Position numbers and translations under genes: made by a program. Positions 62,233 through 64,000 of a stretch of DNA of 64,000 nt are shown piece after piece. How positions within the stretch are numbered: position 1 is the stretch's first letter; every line of letters begins with the position of its first letter. The notes beneath the pieces were generated by a model. The model saw only the letters and a program-made list of their open reading frames with translations. It ran no database searches and was not told the origin of the DNA. The stretch covers positions 36,242,836 through 36,306,835 of the forward strand of contig NC_088681.1 in the NCBI RefSeq assembly GCF_950023065.1, in the 5' to 3' direction. Source of the stretch: Planococcus citri (lineage: Eukaryota > Arthropoda > Insecta > Hemiptera > Pseudococcidae).

Positions 62233-63685
62233 CTGAACAAATTTATTTTCATCAGAATTACGTACAACAGGTAAATTGCATTTGAATTGACTTTTTATAC
62301 GTACCGACGGTGGACAAGACGATTTCAGAACTAACTAAAGCGTTGCCTTTTCCTTCGATGGTGAAATCTTGGAGATATTTCAATTCTGGCCATTTCTCTA
62401 ACCGAGCCAATGAACCTATTGGTACTGCCATGTACGATGTACCTAATAGAGTATTGTAAACGTCTTCGGCATATTTCGTTTCGCAAAGAGTGATCGGTAG
62501 GAATCGCGACGCGTAAACTATAATTCTGTAAATAAATTGTCAATTAAATTACATGTATAATATTTCAATTCAAATTTCCGAAACAGGATTTTATACCTGG
62601 GAAATCTATGATCGCAATCCAGCACATCAACTCTAGCAAGGCCGCCAATCAATAGAGTTTGTTCAGGTCGTACTGAGTAAACTAGCGGAGTGATTGTAGT
62701 TTGAGGTAGAGTTTTAATAATCTCGTCAGTAGTCAATAGATCGATGATCTGAAGAACAAATTACACATTATTGGACGTTTTTTCCTTGACAAGAAATGCT
62801 CATCGACTTACGTGATCTTCGTGTACAACGCCAGGAGTATCGTAACACCAATGAGATAGTTTGAACGCTGAATCATTAGGATTGAAAACATTTTTATTGT
62901 CCTTCTTCAATTGCTTTACGTTAACAGGAGGCATGACGAACATTTCACTATCTTTTAAATTATGTGTTGTAAATTCATCCGGGGGTTGTTTGAAAGTTCG
63001 TTCCACAGTTCCTAAAGACAAAAAAAACTACGTTGTGAACTGTTCGAATGCGTGAGTTTATCAGGATGACCTCAATGAGGTAAAATTGTTACGAGCTGTA
63101 CCCATAATATTGGGCAATCGACTAAGCTTCAAATTCTCCATTCTAGCTTGAATTCGAGCTATTTTAATCTCAGCTACTCGTTGCTGCTGTCTCTTCATCA
63201 ACCTCGATGTTCTAAGGAATCCTTTATACCCCAACAGTTTCATTATAGGGAACTGAAATGGCGAAAAGACTTTTAAGAATGCTGATCTGTTTCCGAAACT
63301 AATTATTTTACCAAACAACTTCTCACCTTTAATAAATTCAGAGTAGTACCAGGCCAAGGAGATGTGACAGCTCTTTGAATTAAATCCGAAGCTTTCGATC
63401 GGCAATAATCAGACCCAATCAAAGCATTAAATAACGATGATTTTCCAACATTCGTACAGCCAACAATATAAACGTCTCCTTTTGAACCCCATATTTTATA
63501 TAATTTATTTATCAACTCTTCGATTCCGTATCCATTTTTGGCACTAGTGAAACCAATGTGCAGAATTTTCGCATCCGGAGGTAAATGACTCTTTAGACTT
63601 CTTTTTGCATTTTCTAGCCATCCTGCGCTATCACCGGGAAGTAAATCGATCTTGTTACCGACCACGATGATTGGTGTATTTTCAC
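62066..63685 (-). CDS. NOA1: NOA1, mitochondrial circularly permuted GTPase (C-terminal 415 residues)
   Basis: YqeH/NOA1-type GTPase needed for mitochondrial ribosome assembly and translation. Exons in transcript order: 63327-63685, 63102-63252, 62812-63011, 62597-62748, 62305-62525, 62066-62232, with the stop TAG at 62066-62068. Numbering from the first whole codon here, motifs run G4 NKID (10-13), G5 SAK (47-49), G1 GCTNVGKS (75-82), PGTT in the G2 region (111-114), then G3 DTPG (227-230): the circularly permuted order. Between G2 and G3 is a basic, helical QQQRVAEIKIARIQAR insert, and a C-terminal domain follows. The N-terminal targeting and zinc-finger part lies beyond base 64000 (human NOA1 is close to 700 residues). 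All joins are in frame with no disabling change. Confidence 0.95.
62305..62525 (-). CDS. NOA1: NOA1 exon, C-terminal domain
   Basis: Reads IIVYASRFLPITLCETKYAE and LQDFTIEGKGNALVSSEIVL. Acceptor TTATTTACAG, donor GTACGT. Confidence 0.93.
62597..62748 (-). CDS. NOA1: NOA1 exon, C-terminal domain
   Basis: Contains LLTTDEIIKTLP and LLIGGLARVDVLDC, both conserved after G3 in the family. Acceptor TTTGTTCTTCAG; the donor GTATAA is weak but keeps frame. Confidence 0.93.
62812..63011 (-). CDS. NOA1: NOA1 exon with G3 motif
   Basis: Residues 170-236; ends HWCYDTPGVVHEDH with the DTPG switch-II motif. Acceptor TTTGTCTTTAG, donor GTAAGT. Confidence 0.95.
63102..63252 (-). CDS. NOA1: NOA1 exon, basic linker
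   Basis: Residues 120-169 from FPIMKLLGYKGFL through a K/R/Q-rich helix to LPNIM. Acceptor GCCATTTCAG. The donor GTACAG is weak, but it gives the in-frame MG/TVERTF join expected of the family. Confidence 0.9.
63327..63685 (-). CDS. NOA1: NOA1 exon with G4, G5 and G1 motifs
   Basis: Acceptor AATTTTTCAG, donor GTGAGA; 119 whole codons after two bases of a split glycine codon. Holds VVGNKIDLLP, TSAKNGYG, IVGCTNVGKSSLFNAL and SPWPGTTLNLLK. Confidence 0.96.
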
Positions 63686-63751
63686 CTGAAAAATTACGAA
63701 CTTGAAATATCAGCATTTGGAATACGAATTATGATACTAAAAATTGATATC

Positions 63752-64000
63752 CAGTGTTGCCAATGCCATATTGAAAAATCCCGCCAGATTGATCCTAAAA
63801 AACCGCTAAAAACCGCTAAATTCCATATAGCAAAATCGCTAGACTTCCCGCTAGATTTTCATCATTTTTTTAAAACCTCAAGTCATGTAAAAAATACAAA
63901 ACTGATGAAGATTCAATTTGTTAAAATTTTTAAACTGTACAAAAATAACTAAAAACTAAAAAACAGTGAAATCATTCAAAAATTACCAAAGAATTGATGA
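63752..64000. mobile_element. hAT-like terminus in a NOA1 intron, element cut by window
   Basis: CAGTGTTGCCAATGCCA at 63752 matches hAT ends (CAGNG). It is preceded by TTGATATC, the candidate 8-bp duplication. Inside, ACCGCTAAAAACCGCTAAA and two further CGCTAGA words recur. The opposite end is not seen before base 64000. Confidence 0.45.

Noticed and set aside
1..64000. CRISPR arrays, operons, ribosome binding sites or other prokaryotic features
   Set aside because: The window has spliced eukaryotic genes; the tandem repeats lack unique spacers of even length.

Overview
The window is eukaryotic nuclear DNA and most probably comes from an insect, perhaps a sap-feeding hemipteran. It is strongly AT-rich. 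Coding sequence is broken into short exons with GT/AG introns, the start context of the first gene is the insect-type CAAAATG, and the DNA between genes is packed with homopolymer runs, minisatellites, small DNA transposons and GTAGGTACCTA-type words. Species-level placement is inference; nothing here is diagnostic.

Only two protein genes can be read with confidence. Both lie on the minus strand and both are cut by a window edge. At the left end (1-8687) is an ELOVL fatty-acid elongase: eight coding exons whose splice joins keep the frame exactly, covering the first 271 residues and all catalytic motifs, with the last exon running off base 1. A 3' splice site just upstream of its ATG shows that at least one non-coding first exon lies further right. 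At the right end (62066-63685) are the last six coding exons of NOA1, a mitochondrial circularly permuted GTPase, with motif order G4-G5-G1-(G2)-G3 and a real stop codon; its N-terminal half is beyond base 64000.

The roughly 53 kb between them has no gene I can defend. It holds a set of mobile and repeated DNA. There is a 687-bp hAT-type foldback element with an 8-bp target duplication (22472-23158). A 638-bp element has a 6-bp duplication (35508-36145). A decayed LINE 3' half (about 40066-42030) is split by two later insertions: a hAT-type element with a perfect 8-bp duplication, and an element flanked by TTAA. A 1269-bp element has 152-bp terminal inverted repeats enclosing a 166-bp-monomer satellite (42272-43540). 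Several long hairpins, local duplications and degenerate minisatellites are also present. ELOVL intron 1 carries a further terminal-inverted-repeat element with a tRNA-like pol III box pair, and a NOA1 intron carries a hAT-like terminus. The two genes are functionally unrelated (lipid elongation in the ER; mitochondrial ribosome biogenesis) and nothing suggests co-regulation.

The most unusual items are the 166-bp satellite captured inside a terminal-inverted-repeat element, the near-perfect foldback, and the TIR element enclosing a tRNA-like unit.
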